DNA of 64,000 nt from Anthostomella pinea (Eukaryota; Ascomycota; Sordariomycetes; Xylariales; Xylariaceae). Below the pieces are notes generated by a model, which was not told the origin of the DNA, searched no databases, and saw nothing but the letters and a program-made list of their open reading frames with translations. The DNA is taken from NCBI GenBank assembly GCA_963556695.1, contig CAUWAG010000012.1, forward strand, positions 4,154,001 through 4,218,000, given 5' to 3'. The translations under genes and the position numbers were made by a program. Positions 54,529 to 64,000 of the stretch are shown in pieces. Every line of letters starts with the position of its first letter. Within the stretch, counting starts at the first letter, position 1.

Positions 54529-55919
54529 TCAGGCAAGCTCAGCTTCAATGACACTCTCCATGGCTAACGGATTCGTCCAAATCTTCACGACCTTTAGGCC
54601 ACAGCTTTCAATCAGCTGTCGCCACATGGCCTCCGTCCTCTCGGCCGCCGACAGCAAGGTCATGAGGCCTATATCTACTGTCGTCTGCAGTGGCGAAGCT
54701 CCCGTTGGCGGAATGACGACCTCGTAGATGAGAAGTTTTGAGTGGCCTTTCTTCATTGCCGGGGCAAGGTTGCCGAGAATGATCTTCGCCTCGGGGTCCG
54801 TCCAGTCATGGAGTACTGCGTGCATAAAGTAGGCGCGACTTCCTAGGAACGGTAATCAGCTTCAGATGCCTTTCTCCTGCTGGACGTGCTGGGATGGGAC
54901 GTACCTTGAACGGGCTGTGGGGTAAAGAAATTGTACGGCATTGTCTCGATCTTGGAGTCAATTTTTGCCATCGCGACTACATCAGGCAGGTCCTGGAGAA
55001 CCAGAGCTCCTTGCGGAAGCTCTGGGTGTCTCGCCAACATGCGCATGATGTCGATGCCATGTGCGCCTCCTGTATCAACCACGCAGACTCCCCCGTCTGA
55101 ACTGCTGAACCCGTCGACAAGCGATTTGGTGTCATAGACTTCAGTCCAGTCCACCTTCTGCGTCGCGATACCGACCATGATTCCATTGATGAAGCTGGCC
55201 TGATATCGGGGATCGGCCTGGCAGCGAGCAAAGAAGTCCAGCCCTTGGTCGTCGAAGTCCGCGTAGTTGCCTTTGTTGGGATCGAGGGGCTCCCGGTACG
55301 AGGTCTTCGCTAGATAACCTGGTAGGTTCTCGCCCGCTGGAATCGCGTGATGTGTCCTGGCATGGCGTCAGAACCTGATAATAAAGAGTTGACATCGGTG
55401 TGCAAAGGGCGTGAATCACGAACCCACTCAGGATCGTGAGGGCAATGGGGCCATCTGGTTTCCCAAGCTCGAGCGAGAAGTCGGTGGCCTTCCATTGATC
55501 CTCACCAGTCTCCTCTATGACATTGAAGGACGCGAGGATGCGAAGAAGCCGTCCTTGCAACATATCGTCAGTGTAGAACAGCGCAATGCCACATTGGATG
55601 CAAGTATGGAAATACTCAGTAAGTTCGTCTCGCATTTGGCATTGCAGAGCGTTAGGAGTTCATCCAGTGACGACTCTCTGCCGCCATTCTTGGCCCAGCC
55701 CTCAAAAACGCCGAGGTCAAGGAGAACCTGTGTTGCAGAAAAAACAGAGGGCCCTGCTATAGCTAGCTCCCATGCTCGCTCCCAAGGGTTCTGCGTGCGG
55801 TTGACCAGTCGTCTAGCTGCATCCAGGACTTGTTGCCGAGCCGCCTCATTGCTGTTGCCATGAGCGTCTGGCCCGATGGCGTTGAGAGATGCGACGATGT
55901 CTTCCACGTTCGACGACAT
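54529..55919 (-). CDS. O-methyltransferase (plant/fungal OMT_2 type)
   Basis: Four exons (55919-55616, 55553-55424, 55356-54905, 54842-54529) splice in frame to 399 residues. An N-terminal winged-helix dimerisation domain (about 40-140: ATQVLLDLGVFEGW, then NLLRRLLRILASFNVIEETG across intron 1) precedes YLAKTSYREPLDPNKG. The SAM-binding motif is VCVVDTGGAHGIDIMRMLAR (DVGGGxG variant DTGGAHG). The catalytic His is in FMHAVLHDWTDPEAKIIL, and IYEVVIPPTGASP follows. This is the architecture of fungal secondary-metabolite O-methyltransferases (PF00891), which methylate phenolic or polyketide hydroxyls. No core biosynthetic gene (PKS, NRPS, terpene synthase) lies in this window, so any cluster would be incomplete or extend elsewhere. 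Confidence 0.88.
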
Positions 55920-56836
55920 GGCTGTCTACAGCTTCTCGTGAGTGTTGCCTGTACTGTTTGACCCAGTTGAAAGAGAAGGTGAGTATCAGATGTGGCCTAT
56001 ATGTAAATGATCCTCAAAGGCGGGGTAGCTGGAGTCCCTGCTACCGATGAGGGTGTGGTGCTTACTGGTGTACTAGACGAGAGCGAATGAGATTGGGGTA
56101 CTCGGTCTTACGGTCTCGTGATGGGCTCTCGAAGGAGAACAAGACAGGGAACACAATAGCAAGTATCTTTGGTCCCACTCTGGCTGCCGATCCTAGACTT
56201 TGTGAGATGTTTGGCAACATGTCGACGGAACCTCCGCCTAGGTATTCCCATTAGGGCACCGTCCTTGAATACACATAGCGTTTCTGTTCGCATGCTAGCG
56301 GGGGAGCTTTCTGTTATCCTCTGCCACTTTCCTATCGTTCATCGCTCTAATGTTCCTCTACTGGTTTCTGTTGATGCGCTGCCTCGAGACTGGGATATGG
56401 GTCGTCTTCATTGAGGTGATATCTTCCCGTCGTTGTATATCGTTGTACTCCATACCAAAATCCGCACTGAGGCCATTCCGAGATTGTAAATTACCTCACG
56501 ATGTTCTCAGTAAGGATCTTGCTCATAATTCATGCCACTTACAGCTTCAAGAACTTCTGCTCGCGAGCCTTGATCTCTTCTCGAGGTCGGTCCTCGGCTT
56601 TAGGAATGTCGACATTCTGTTGGAATCTTGGGGTTCTGGTTCACTCTGAGGTCTCAACGTCACCAATCCTACCAAAACCCCATATCTGTCCTTTGTGCTA
56701 GGATTGCTAGAAAAGGACACACTGTCCTTTTCACATACATTCTTTCTATATTCCTTATATATATAAGGGCCTTCTGCCCTTCAGGAACTACTCCTGGTTT
56801 CTCTCCTTCAACAGAACACTTTGAAATCTTACACAT
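55920..56836. other. intergenic; no gene recognised
   Basis: O-methyltransferase upstream region, then a stretch with TATATATATA near 56755-56765. The last bases (56837-56856) are the displaced 3' end of the gene interrupted by the hAT-like element. Confidence 0.4.
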
Positions 56837-56856
56837 TCAACCTTTCATGTAAGGCC

Positions 56857-58427
56857 CAGGGTTCCGAACAAGTCAACGGATATCAACTAGTTGATTGAGT
56901 TGACGTCAATATCCACGTTAACTCAATCTACTAAGACCCCTATAACTATGATGGATCTGACACCCATCAGGTGGTTTGCTGGGGTAGACGCGTTGCCCTA
57001 CTACACAAATAGATAGATAATTGTGGATCGGGATTCGGGATCTATCACCCCACCAGATTTGGCTGGTGCTGCAGATCTCTCTTCCCTTCTTCACCAAAGT
57101 ATTTTTGTACAATTGGAGATATTGATGGGCACTTTCGTCCTGGTCTCCAAGCTGCCCCGTGACAATAACCTTAGCAACCAACTTAACGATGAAGCTATCG
57201 CGGGTTAATATTAACGTGGATATGTTAATATCGGGATTTTAATTTTTAACCATATACAAAATATTTTTTATAATAAGTTTTGCTAGAAAAACCCGGAAAA
57301 ACCGGGATTTTTATACCGAAATTAATAAGGGTTTAGCCGGAAATCCGGTAATTTCCGGGGCTATACTGCCCTTTCAAAGCCTAATATCCAGCCTTATTTC
57401 AACTTTTTATACATACACAGACAAAGTTAAACTAGCACGTAACGACTTAAAAATACGTTTTTTAATAACAACGCTTTTTAACCACCATTGCATATATTAT
57501 TTCATATATTCTTAAATATTACTGTCACGGCGAGCGTACTGAGGAGCTGGGACATGGCCGGCAGCAAGCAGCTATTACTTTATTGACGAGAATATCAAGA
57601 CTAGAGAGGAAAGGAAGAGAGAGAAAGATAGGTACAGCGGGAGGTTGCCCCTTTAAGGGGATCCTCTGGTCAGATCCTTCCCTTATTGGGAAGTATCGGC
57701 TTTGTCATGTGGGAAGGTCCGTGCAGGCCGTCACAATTACTAGTTTAAAACGATTTAAAAACATATAAAATAATACATACGACGGTAATAAAAAAACGTT
57801 ATCGTATAATTATATAATTAAGGACAACGATAAAATTTTATTTTATAAATACCACACTTTTAAACCTTATATCGCATATATTAAACGTACAGTCTAAAAT
57901 AGCCTTGATTCGTACCTATCTTGAAAGTATAACATAAAAATACATAACGTTAATAAAAAAACAAAGTAATTATAAAGCGTACTTTTATCGTATAATGATT
58001 AATAAATATTAAGGTATATTACTCCGCATATCAATCTAATAATAACGACGATAAAAATATACTTTATAATCATTACATCCTAAAATTAACGTCGTAAATA
58101 TTTGTTTAAGTATGTATTAATAAATACGATTTAGGGCTATTAGTATATATATATATATATACGACATTAAACCGGTAATAACAACTTTGAAAGACGTAAT
58201 TTTATCGTTTAGCGCATGTCAGCTCAAAACTATATATATAAAAGTAATATAAGGCTAGACACTAGGCTTCGAAATGGCAATATCAACCTACGAAAATGAT
58301 AATCTCCAGAGACCAAACTCTTCGTTAATACGCTTAACTCGACAAAGCGACGACAAGGTCGTGGATAATGTCAACTCAACTCAACAAAGGGGTCCCGTTA
58401 ACGTGGATTAAGTTGTTCGGAACCTTG
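56857..58427. mobile_element. hAT-like non-autonomous element with 8-bp TSD
   Basis: The left end is CAGGGTTCCGAACAAGTCAA and the right end, inverted, is CAAGGTTCCGAACAACTTAA (17 of 20 match). GTAAGGCC stands directly outside both ends (56849-56856, 58428-58435), a perfect 8-bp target duplication as in hAT transposons. Subterminal TAACGTGGAT(T)A motifs recur near both ends, also hAT-like. The 1571-bp interior is strongly AT-rich with no ORF and holds a solo LTR at 57523-57735. It is inserted in the last codons of a minus-strand gene. Confidence 0.82.
57523..57735 (-). repeat. solo LTR, copy 2 (TSD ATTAC), nested in the hAT-like element
   Basis: Reverse complement of the repeat at 11390-11603. 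It runs TGTCACGGCGAGCG to GCAGGCCGTCACA with few differences and similar length (213 bp). ATTAC (57518-57522) and ATTAC (57736-57740) form a perfect 5-bp duplication; in LTR orientation this is GTAAT, the same as at copy 1. The flanking sequences otherwise differ. Its much lower AT content than the surrounding element shows it inserted after that element was mutated. Confidence 0.8.
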
Positions 58428-58435
58428 GTAAGGCC

Positions 58436-59190
58436 AGACAGCATTAACGATGCTCTCCTTGCCGTACTCCGCCTCGCAGTTTCGCCACTCTCTATCAAAG
58501 GAGAAGTAGTCATTACCCGGCACGAAGTATCCTAGGCTGCTGTCGTCACTTCCGAAACTTGGGTCTTAGAGTGGATGAACAAAAAGGGTGAATTCAACTC
58601 GGTGTTTGCACTGGTCGACACCAACTGCAGAACACACGTCCCGCGAGGAGCGAGCTCATTTCCAATACTTAGAACCACCTGATGACTTCGGTTTGCCCGG
58701 GCCCCAGCCTTCCTTGCGCTCATCAGCCGTTCGCTCTTCAGTATAGGACTTGTTTCCAACCTCATTCGTGGTGGGGACCCAGCAGATGCAGCTTGGGAGA
58801 CGTTATTGTATCTGGGAAAGGGCTGAGCTTCGTGATGGTCTTGTAGTATACCTAGGTAGTTAGATCCGACTAACCCCTTCTTTGAAACCTGTCGTCTTGA
58901 TCAGACGCTCGAGTTGCGTGCGTGTGAGAGCTACGCTCCAGAAGCTGACCCCGAACGTTGTACTGCGACTCCAATAGCACTTGCCATCGTTTCCTGCAAC
59001 CTGCTTCATCGACCGTTCAAGCTCCCATTGACACGGCCAGTCCCGCTCTCTGGATAGACCTGAGAAGTCATTGCGGCTGAGATCACGGTGACCCAAATGC
59101 GAATGATGGTGAAGGTGCTGTCGCTTACTGTGATGGACACTCGTGCCGTAAGGGTAGCGATGCCACAATCTGAAAGCGCAAAAGCATCAT
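58436..59190 (-). pseudogene. unidentified gene interrupted near its 3' end by the hAT-like element
   Basis: Coding blocks read leftward. Block 1 (about 59190-58875, with a 51-nt intron at 59128-59077) contains MMLLRFQIVASLPLR, RDWPCQWELERSMKQVAGND and GVSFWSVALTRTQLERLIKT. Block 2 (58791-58679) contains CICWVPTTNEVGNKSYTEER. Block 3 (58564-58436) contains SLGYFVPGNDYFSFDREWRN and ends SIVNAVWPY. Blocks 2 and 3 join in phase; I could not find a GT-AG intron that joins 1 and 2 in phase. After VWPY the element begins and would give nine new residues and a stop at 58398-58400. The original end, MKG and TGA (56837-56839), lies across the element. Family unknown, perhaps secreted. Confidence 0.5.
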
Positions 59191-59224
59191 ACGCGAAAGC
59201 TGTTGGTAGCCTTGCCTTACTCAT

Positions 59225-60550
59225 GTGGTGGCGGTAGCTGAGGTACTCGAAGACTGATCAGCTGATCACGAGGCGAATGGCGATGCGCCGTCGGCAGACG
59301 GATACTTCTGCATGACGGCAAGGCCCCTGAGCCTCGGTTCATCCCATCGCCAGGCAGGACACGGTCGTAACCATGTGCTCTCCACGACCCCCGCGACTGC
59401 GGCATCGTCGCCAATGAGTCTTCGCATAATCACGCATCATCCTCCCTTGCCGCCATCCCATCGCACTTCTGTCGGTAACTGTTTGCGTCGGTTCCAGATA
59501 TTATCTGGTCGTACCAGATGGAGGCATACTTCCAATGTGTGCTTCACGACTACATATTGTCAGTGCTCTGGACCATGTACGGCCTCCGTTTCGCCCACAA
59601 TCACATCGCAGAACCGCGTACGGTGCATGAATTGCTATCTCGGGCGGATGACACTGGTTTGGAATAGGACGCTGGAGGAGGAAGACTACGATATCGTCCA
59701 GGTTGACCATGATACATCACGGCTGGCTGGAATGGGGTGATCTGCCGGCCACCTTACAATTTCGGAAGCATACTGGTTCATGGGTCGCCCCAGGCTGTCG
59801 GCTATCGGAATACGACACTGCACGGTTTAAGCTTAATATATCATTGTTGACCTGCCGGATCTGGAAAGACAGCCGGCCCGACCCCGAGAAGTCCAGCACA
59901 TTATCTGGGCACAATGCTACCCTCTGTTGGCCTTGGCAATTTGAAGGAACTACACCTGGTTCGACGCCGAGATGTTCTGGACCTGACCTAAACACACCTT
60001 GCTACCGTTGGCCTGCCGGATTCGATGAACCTATAGCTTGTCCAAAGCCTAGATGTTCTTGGCCCGAACTTGGCAAGAACTTGGCACATTGCCGATATCT
60101 CTCAAGAGCTGTTGTCTAATTCCTATCTCTTCTCTTCCTTCCTGATTACCTATAGGTTGTTGCAACACGGCGCGGATGTCTTCTGGAGTGCCTATTGAGG
60201 ATTGCCGGCTGATAACATCAGCATCACTTCTCGTAGCACCAGGGGCGAAGGCATTACGGGTGAGGGCTGATTGGGAAGGAGCAGGGCTTCGGAAACCGGG
60301 TGAAGGATGGAGAAGAAGGCCAGAGGAGGTGCAAGATGTGGCTCTGATATGGGCAGCAACAAGAGCAGCATGATGCTATTTACGAATGAGTGTCGAGATG
60401 ATAAGTATAAATAAGTATGTTCGTTCTCCTTCAGGTTGGCACTTGGGTTCTTCAGCAGCACAGCATCCTCCACTCATCTTACCTGCCTAGCTTTCACAAC
60501 ATCGCAGCCAACTCTCTTCTCCCATCTTTGTTGTCTTCAAATCGCTAGAC
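59225..60550. other. intergenic; no gene recognised
   Basis: 1.3 kb. Around 59940-60075 two loosely similar AGATGTTCT(G/T)G(A/G)CC blocks occur, but no continuous gene. The last 150 bp are the serine-protease promoter and leader. Confidence 0.4.
60406..60413 (+). promoter_or_regulatory. TATA box of the serine protease gene
   Basis: TATAAATA 138 bp upstream of the ATG at 60551, followed by a C/T- and CA-rich leader. Confidence 0.45.
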
Positions 60551-61772
60551 ATGGAGCTCACTCGATTCCTCGCCTTCCTGGCTGTCGCCTTGCCCGTTGT
60601 CTACGGTGCCCCTACCCAGACCGCGACCAACCTCGGTCCCAAGGTCCTGGAGGCCATGAAGCGCGACCTGGGTCTGGAATCCGACCAGGCCTATGCTCGT
60701 GTTGCCAGGGAGCTCTCGGCTGTCGAGATCATTGAGCAGATCAAGACCGCGGCCGGCAACTCGTTCGCTGGCGCTTGGGTGACCGAGAACGGCGCCATTA
60801 CCAATGTCGCCATCACTGATGCCGCCATGGCCGGCCAGGTGACCGCTGCTGGCGCCACGCCCGTCATCGTGTCCAACAGCCTCTCCAAGCTTGAGGAGGC
60901 CAAGCTGGCACTTGACAACACGAACATTGACCAGCCCACGACCCTCTCCACCGGCGAGGAGGCCGCCACTGGCATCGCGGCGTACTACGTCGACGTCGAG
61001 GCCAACAAGCTCGTCATCGAGGCCCTCGCTGGTAGCACCGACCATGCGGCGGCCCTGGCAGCCCAGGTCGGGCTCACCGAGTCCGAGTTTGAGGTGAAGA
61101 CCGTTGATGCGTTGAACACCCCCTTCCTCCAGGGTGGCGACGCCTACTACATCGCCCGTTCTGCCCGATGCTCCGTCGGCTTCTCGGTCACCACTGGTTT
61201 CGTTTCGGCTGGTCACTGTGGTACAGCAGGTTCTTCTGTCTCCACCACCCTGACCGGTACGGCCATCGGAACCTTTTCGGCTTCGGTCTTCCCAGGTAGC
61301 GCCGACATGAGTAAGTTTATTCTATCTCCATCTCCTTTTGCCCATGTCCCCTAGACCAGACCCCCTTTTAAGAATTGAAGCTAATGGGTTGCCAATAGGC
61401 TACATCAGGACTACCAGCGGAACCAACCAGGGGAGCATCAACGGCTACAACTCGGCTGACCAGGATGTCGCGGGCAGCACCGCGGCCGCCGTCGGCGCGG
61501 CCATCTGCCGCTCCGGCTCCACCACCGGTGTCCACTGCGGCACTGTTCGCTCGCTGGGCGCCACGGTCACCTACGCCGAGGGACGTGTCACCGGTCTTAC
61601 CCAGACCAACGTGTGCGCCGAGCCCGGTGACTCTGGCGGTTCTTTCTATTCCGGTGCCCAGGCCCAGGGTGTCACCTCCGGAGGCTCCGGTGACTGCACC
61701 GCCGGCGGCATCACCTACTTCCAGCCCGTCAACGAGATTCTGTCCACCTACGGCCTCACCCTGGTCACCTAA
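60551..61772 (+). CDS. secreted S1 serine protease, alpha-lytic/streptogrisin type
   Basis: Exons 60551-61310 and 61399-61772 join to 377 residues. A signal peptide (MELTRFLAFLAVALPVVYGA) is followed by a prosegment of about 170 residues (GLESDQAYARVARELSA, SFAGAWVTENGAITNVAITD) of the alpha-lytic-protease propeptide kind. The mature domain starts about residue 195 (AYYIARSARCSVGFSVTTGF). The triad is His222 (SAGHCG), Asp252 (GSADMSYIR, split by the intron after Met) and Ser332 (EPGDSGGSFY). Bacterial-style Cys pairs are present (RCSVGF...GHCG; ICRSG...VHCG; NVCAEPG...GDCTAGG). This is MEROPS S1E-like, a class mainly actinobacterial and present in some fungi. Predicted extracellular endopeptidase needing pro-region-assisted folding. 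Intact. Confidence 0.92.
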
Positions 61773-62704
61773 ATGACCACAATGTCTGTGCACAACCGTT
61801 GGTAACACCTTGGCTGGGTTTGGACATTCGTTCCTCTTTTCGAAAGTGTTTGGACTTTTGCGTGAGATGTAGCTAGGAAATGTAACAAGACTAGCAAGCC
61901 CAATAATACATGTGTTAGCTGCACTTCTATCGCAAGAATAATGTGAAGAACCCGCCATTAGTTTCTGCTGCAATTAGAATCCAGGACCCTGTTTCCTAAA
62001 ATAGGGCTTCAGGATCCCGGTTAATCTAGAAGAAGGCGCAGTGTTATGATGCAGGGGAAATGAAGCGGGTCGTGGTGCGCGGCCATTTCCGAACAGGCAT
62101 TGGGTGAGAAAGTTTCCGGACCTTTACTGGGCAAGATTGAAAAGGTATGGTTCGAACTCACATACCTTATTCCGCCGGTGCAAGACAGCCTCAGGAAGAG
62201 CAAGAAAGCTGCAGAGCTGGTGCACAGTGACTTGGGAAAAAGAAGACTGCATGACCAGAGACTCAAGCAGAGCGTATAGGAAAGGTAATGTGACATTTCC
62301 ACATAACTGCCTACTATTAGGGTACAATAAGCTGGTACATATAGTTGGCCCAGGGTATCTCACAATTCCAACATTATGAATCGCCGCTTCAAGGAACCTG
62401 AAGAGAGAGTGAACTCCTCTCTATCAAGCCATACGAACCATTATGCCCTCATCATAGCACCCAGTAGAACCTCGCGGAGGGGCTTTTGCCCTGCGTGCCC
62501 AACGCCATAGGCAACATCTTCGACTGCTACCCCATCCAGAAGAGTCCAGGCTAATGTGAAGTCGGCTGGTTGTTAACCGCACGCCGGACGGTCGAAGCCT
62601 GCCAAAGGTGTCAGGACTCAGATACTGAACGGCGGTTCGCAACCTTGAACGAGCAACGCGACTGGAATAGGTTTGTATCAGTATCCTCCTTCGACGTAGT
62701 TCTC
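61773..62704. other. intergenic between convergent genes
   Basis: 3' flanks of the serine protease and the DUF3431 gene. AT-leaning, no gene seen. Confidence 0.4.
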
Positions 62705-63632
62705 TCACCCAGCGGGAATCGCATCGCACTGCCGTCCAAAGACATTGCACATGCACTCAGAATGCGAATGCGAGCACCTGGAAAACGTCAGTCCTCATCG
62801 ACGATCACGATAAACGACAGCAGACATACGAATAGGCGCCCTCGCCCAGCCAAATATGCCACGTCCACTCCATCAACCTGCCGCTAGCCGAGCTGCCCAG
62901 CGGCGTATCAATAAGCCACTGCCGCAGCTCCGTCCACCACTCCCGGCTGCGTCCGCGAATGGCCTCGCGACTAGCCGCGAACTGCGCACAGCACGGCGCC
63001 GCAATCAGCTTCGGCAGCGTCTCGTGCTTCTCGGTCTCGAGAAACGCATTCAGTAGCGAGCCGAGCTGCCCATCGCGCCGCACCTCGGGCATCTGCTCCA
63101 GCGCCACGGGCGGCGCCGCGGACACGGGCATCACATTCTCGCAGTTGGAGAGACACCGCGTCGACACGTAGCCCTTCTCGACGACGTAGGCGGTGCGCAG
63201 GCTACTGACCTCGGTCAGGGAGCTGAGGCCCTGGTGCCAGGAGCGCAGGTGGTCGTGGTGGAACAGGACCACGTCGGGCAGGTCGTGGTAGTGGTCGATG
63301 ATGTACGTCAGGTAGACCATAGCCTCGTTGCCTCTGTTCTCGGGCACCGTGAGCGCGGGCGACAAGGGCCGGTCGGCTGAGTAAACGTGGATGCGCCAGT
63401 CCAGCGGGACGTCGGCGAGCCATGCTGCGTCGCCCTCGGTGGCGGCAGTGGACGCGATGACGAGCGCCTTGGTATGCGCCGGCGGCGAAGGCTCGTCAAG
63501 GAGAAGTCGCAGACATAGCAGGATTGCGATTGTGGTGACCAATGGCTTGAGGAGGGAGAGAAGCAGCTTGCGGGAAGGCTGTCGGCTCAGTGCACTAAGG
63601 CGCATTTGGCAATGAAGCTGCCAAGACAGCAT
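62705..63632 (-). CDS. DUF3431 family type II membrane protein
   Basis: Exons 63632-62830 and 62777-62705 (52-nt intron, GTATGT...TCCAG) give 291 residues (282 if the ATG at 63605 is used). A short basic N-terminus and one helix (LLLSLLKPLVTTIAILLCLR) make a signal anchor, with the bulk lumenal. The conserved family core is ALVIASTAATEGDAAWLADV, NRGNEAMVYLTYIIDHYHDL, PDVVLFHHDHLRSWHQGL and SREWWTELRQWLIDT. It ends in the Cys-rich SECMCNVFGRQCD carried by the short second exon, as in other DUF3431 proteins (CxCxxxG). The family resembles glycosyltransferase-like Golgi proteins, but its activity is not established. Confidence 0.88.
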
Positions 63633-64000
63633 GGTTCTGGATCACCGGAAAAAGCAACGCAGCAGAGACGTTCGGATGAGACATTCGGATGCCAAGAGAG
63701 AACGAGAGGGCCAAGATTCATTTTGACAGGTCTGGATTGGCGCAGGGATGACCATTTTCTTTGACGGTTCACGCGAAACCCACGAATGCGTAAGCAGTAT
63801 GCTGCCAACTGCGGCTGATACGTGCTGTGTTTCGCCTCTCCCAGGTCGATGAGGGCCGCAGGGGTTGCTGTGAATGAAACGCATCTGTGCCATTCGGGTG
63901 GGCGCCCCCTAAGAACCACACTCAGAAGGCCGCCCTGCGTCCTGCGACCTCGTCCGGTCCTGGGCAGTGTCATCACGGCCGCCGTCAAATATCTCGGGGT
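63633..64000. other. window edge; no gene seen
   Basis: Upstream of the DUF3431 gene. Only random ORFs before the right boundary. Confidence 0.35.

Noticed and set aside
54529..55919. secondary-metabolite gene cluster around the O-methyltransferase
   Set aside because: No backbone synthase or other tailoring enzyme is adjacent; the P450 and permease remnants are 40 kb away.
60545..61216. 223-codon minus-strand ORF
   Set aside because: Antisense of the serine-protease prosegment.
1..64000. tRNA or rRNA genes
   Set aside because: I saw no convincing cloverleaf with A/B boxes and no rRNA sequence, but a covariance-model scan was not possible, so this is not a proof of absence.

Overview
The window is nuclear DNA of a filamentous ascomycete (Pezizomycotina, probably Sordariomycetes-like). 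Genes have short GT-AG introns of about 50-90 nt. They match typical fungal families: AIM24, DUF3431, DUF1993, 2EXR, CFEM-like GPI proteins and APH-like kinases. AT-rich tracts and transition-type nonsense codons in repeats suggest repeat-induced point mutation (RIP). All calls were made by reading translations and splice signals by eye; no database search was run.

Layout. 0-9.4 kb: the 3' end of a hypothetical gene, decayed fragments, an MFS transporter, AIM24 and a hotdog thioesterase. 10.0-14.5 kb: a cytochrome P450 gene split by a 3.1-kb block of mobile DNA (AT-rich tract, solo LTR, internally deleted pogo element, 5'-truncated LINE). 15-21 kb: broken genes (truncated amino-acid permease, Cys-rich secreted protein, APH kinase with a deletion, an ORF with one in-frame TGA) around an intact DUF1993 gene. 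21.7-29 kb: a cysteine-dioxygenase-like cupin, an aquaglyceroporin with a long N-terminal tail, and a small PIP kinase. 29.6-32 kb: a 185-bp tandem duplication, a small Cys-containing protein and a MITE carrying a minisatellite. 32.8-44.2 kb: a secreted M6-type metalloprotease, a 2EXR protein, a multi-pass membrane protein, an SDR, a GPI-anchored Ser/Thr-rich protein and a secreted-looking DUF2237 protein. 47.9-52.5 kb: a 1519-residue Sec7-PH ARF-GEF. 54.5-64 kb: an O-methyltransferase, a hAT-like element (with a solo LTR inside) inserted near the 3' end of a gene, a bacterial-type S1 serine protease and a DUF3431 protein.

The genes do not form one pathway. Housekeeping and trafficking genes (AIM24, Sec7-PH, PIP kinase) look intact. 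The secreted and accessory set (two proteases, GPI protein, DUF2237, small Cys proteins, P450, permease, O-methyltransferase) is mixed with decayed copies and transposons, as expected of a rearranging accessory region. The strongest structural results are two genes interrupted by recognisable elements with target-site duplications or TIRs, and two solo LTRs about 46 kb apart in opposite orientation that share the same 5-bp target.
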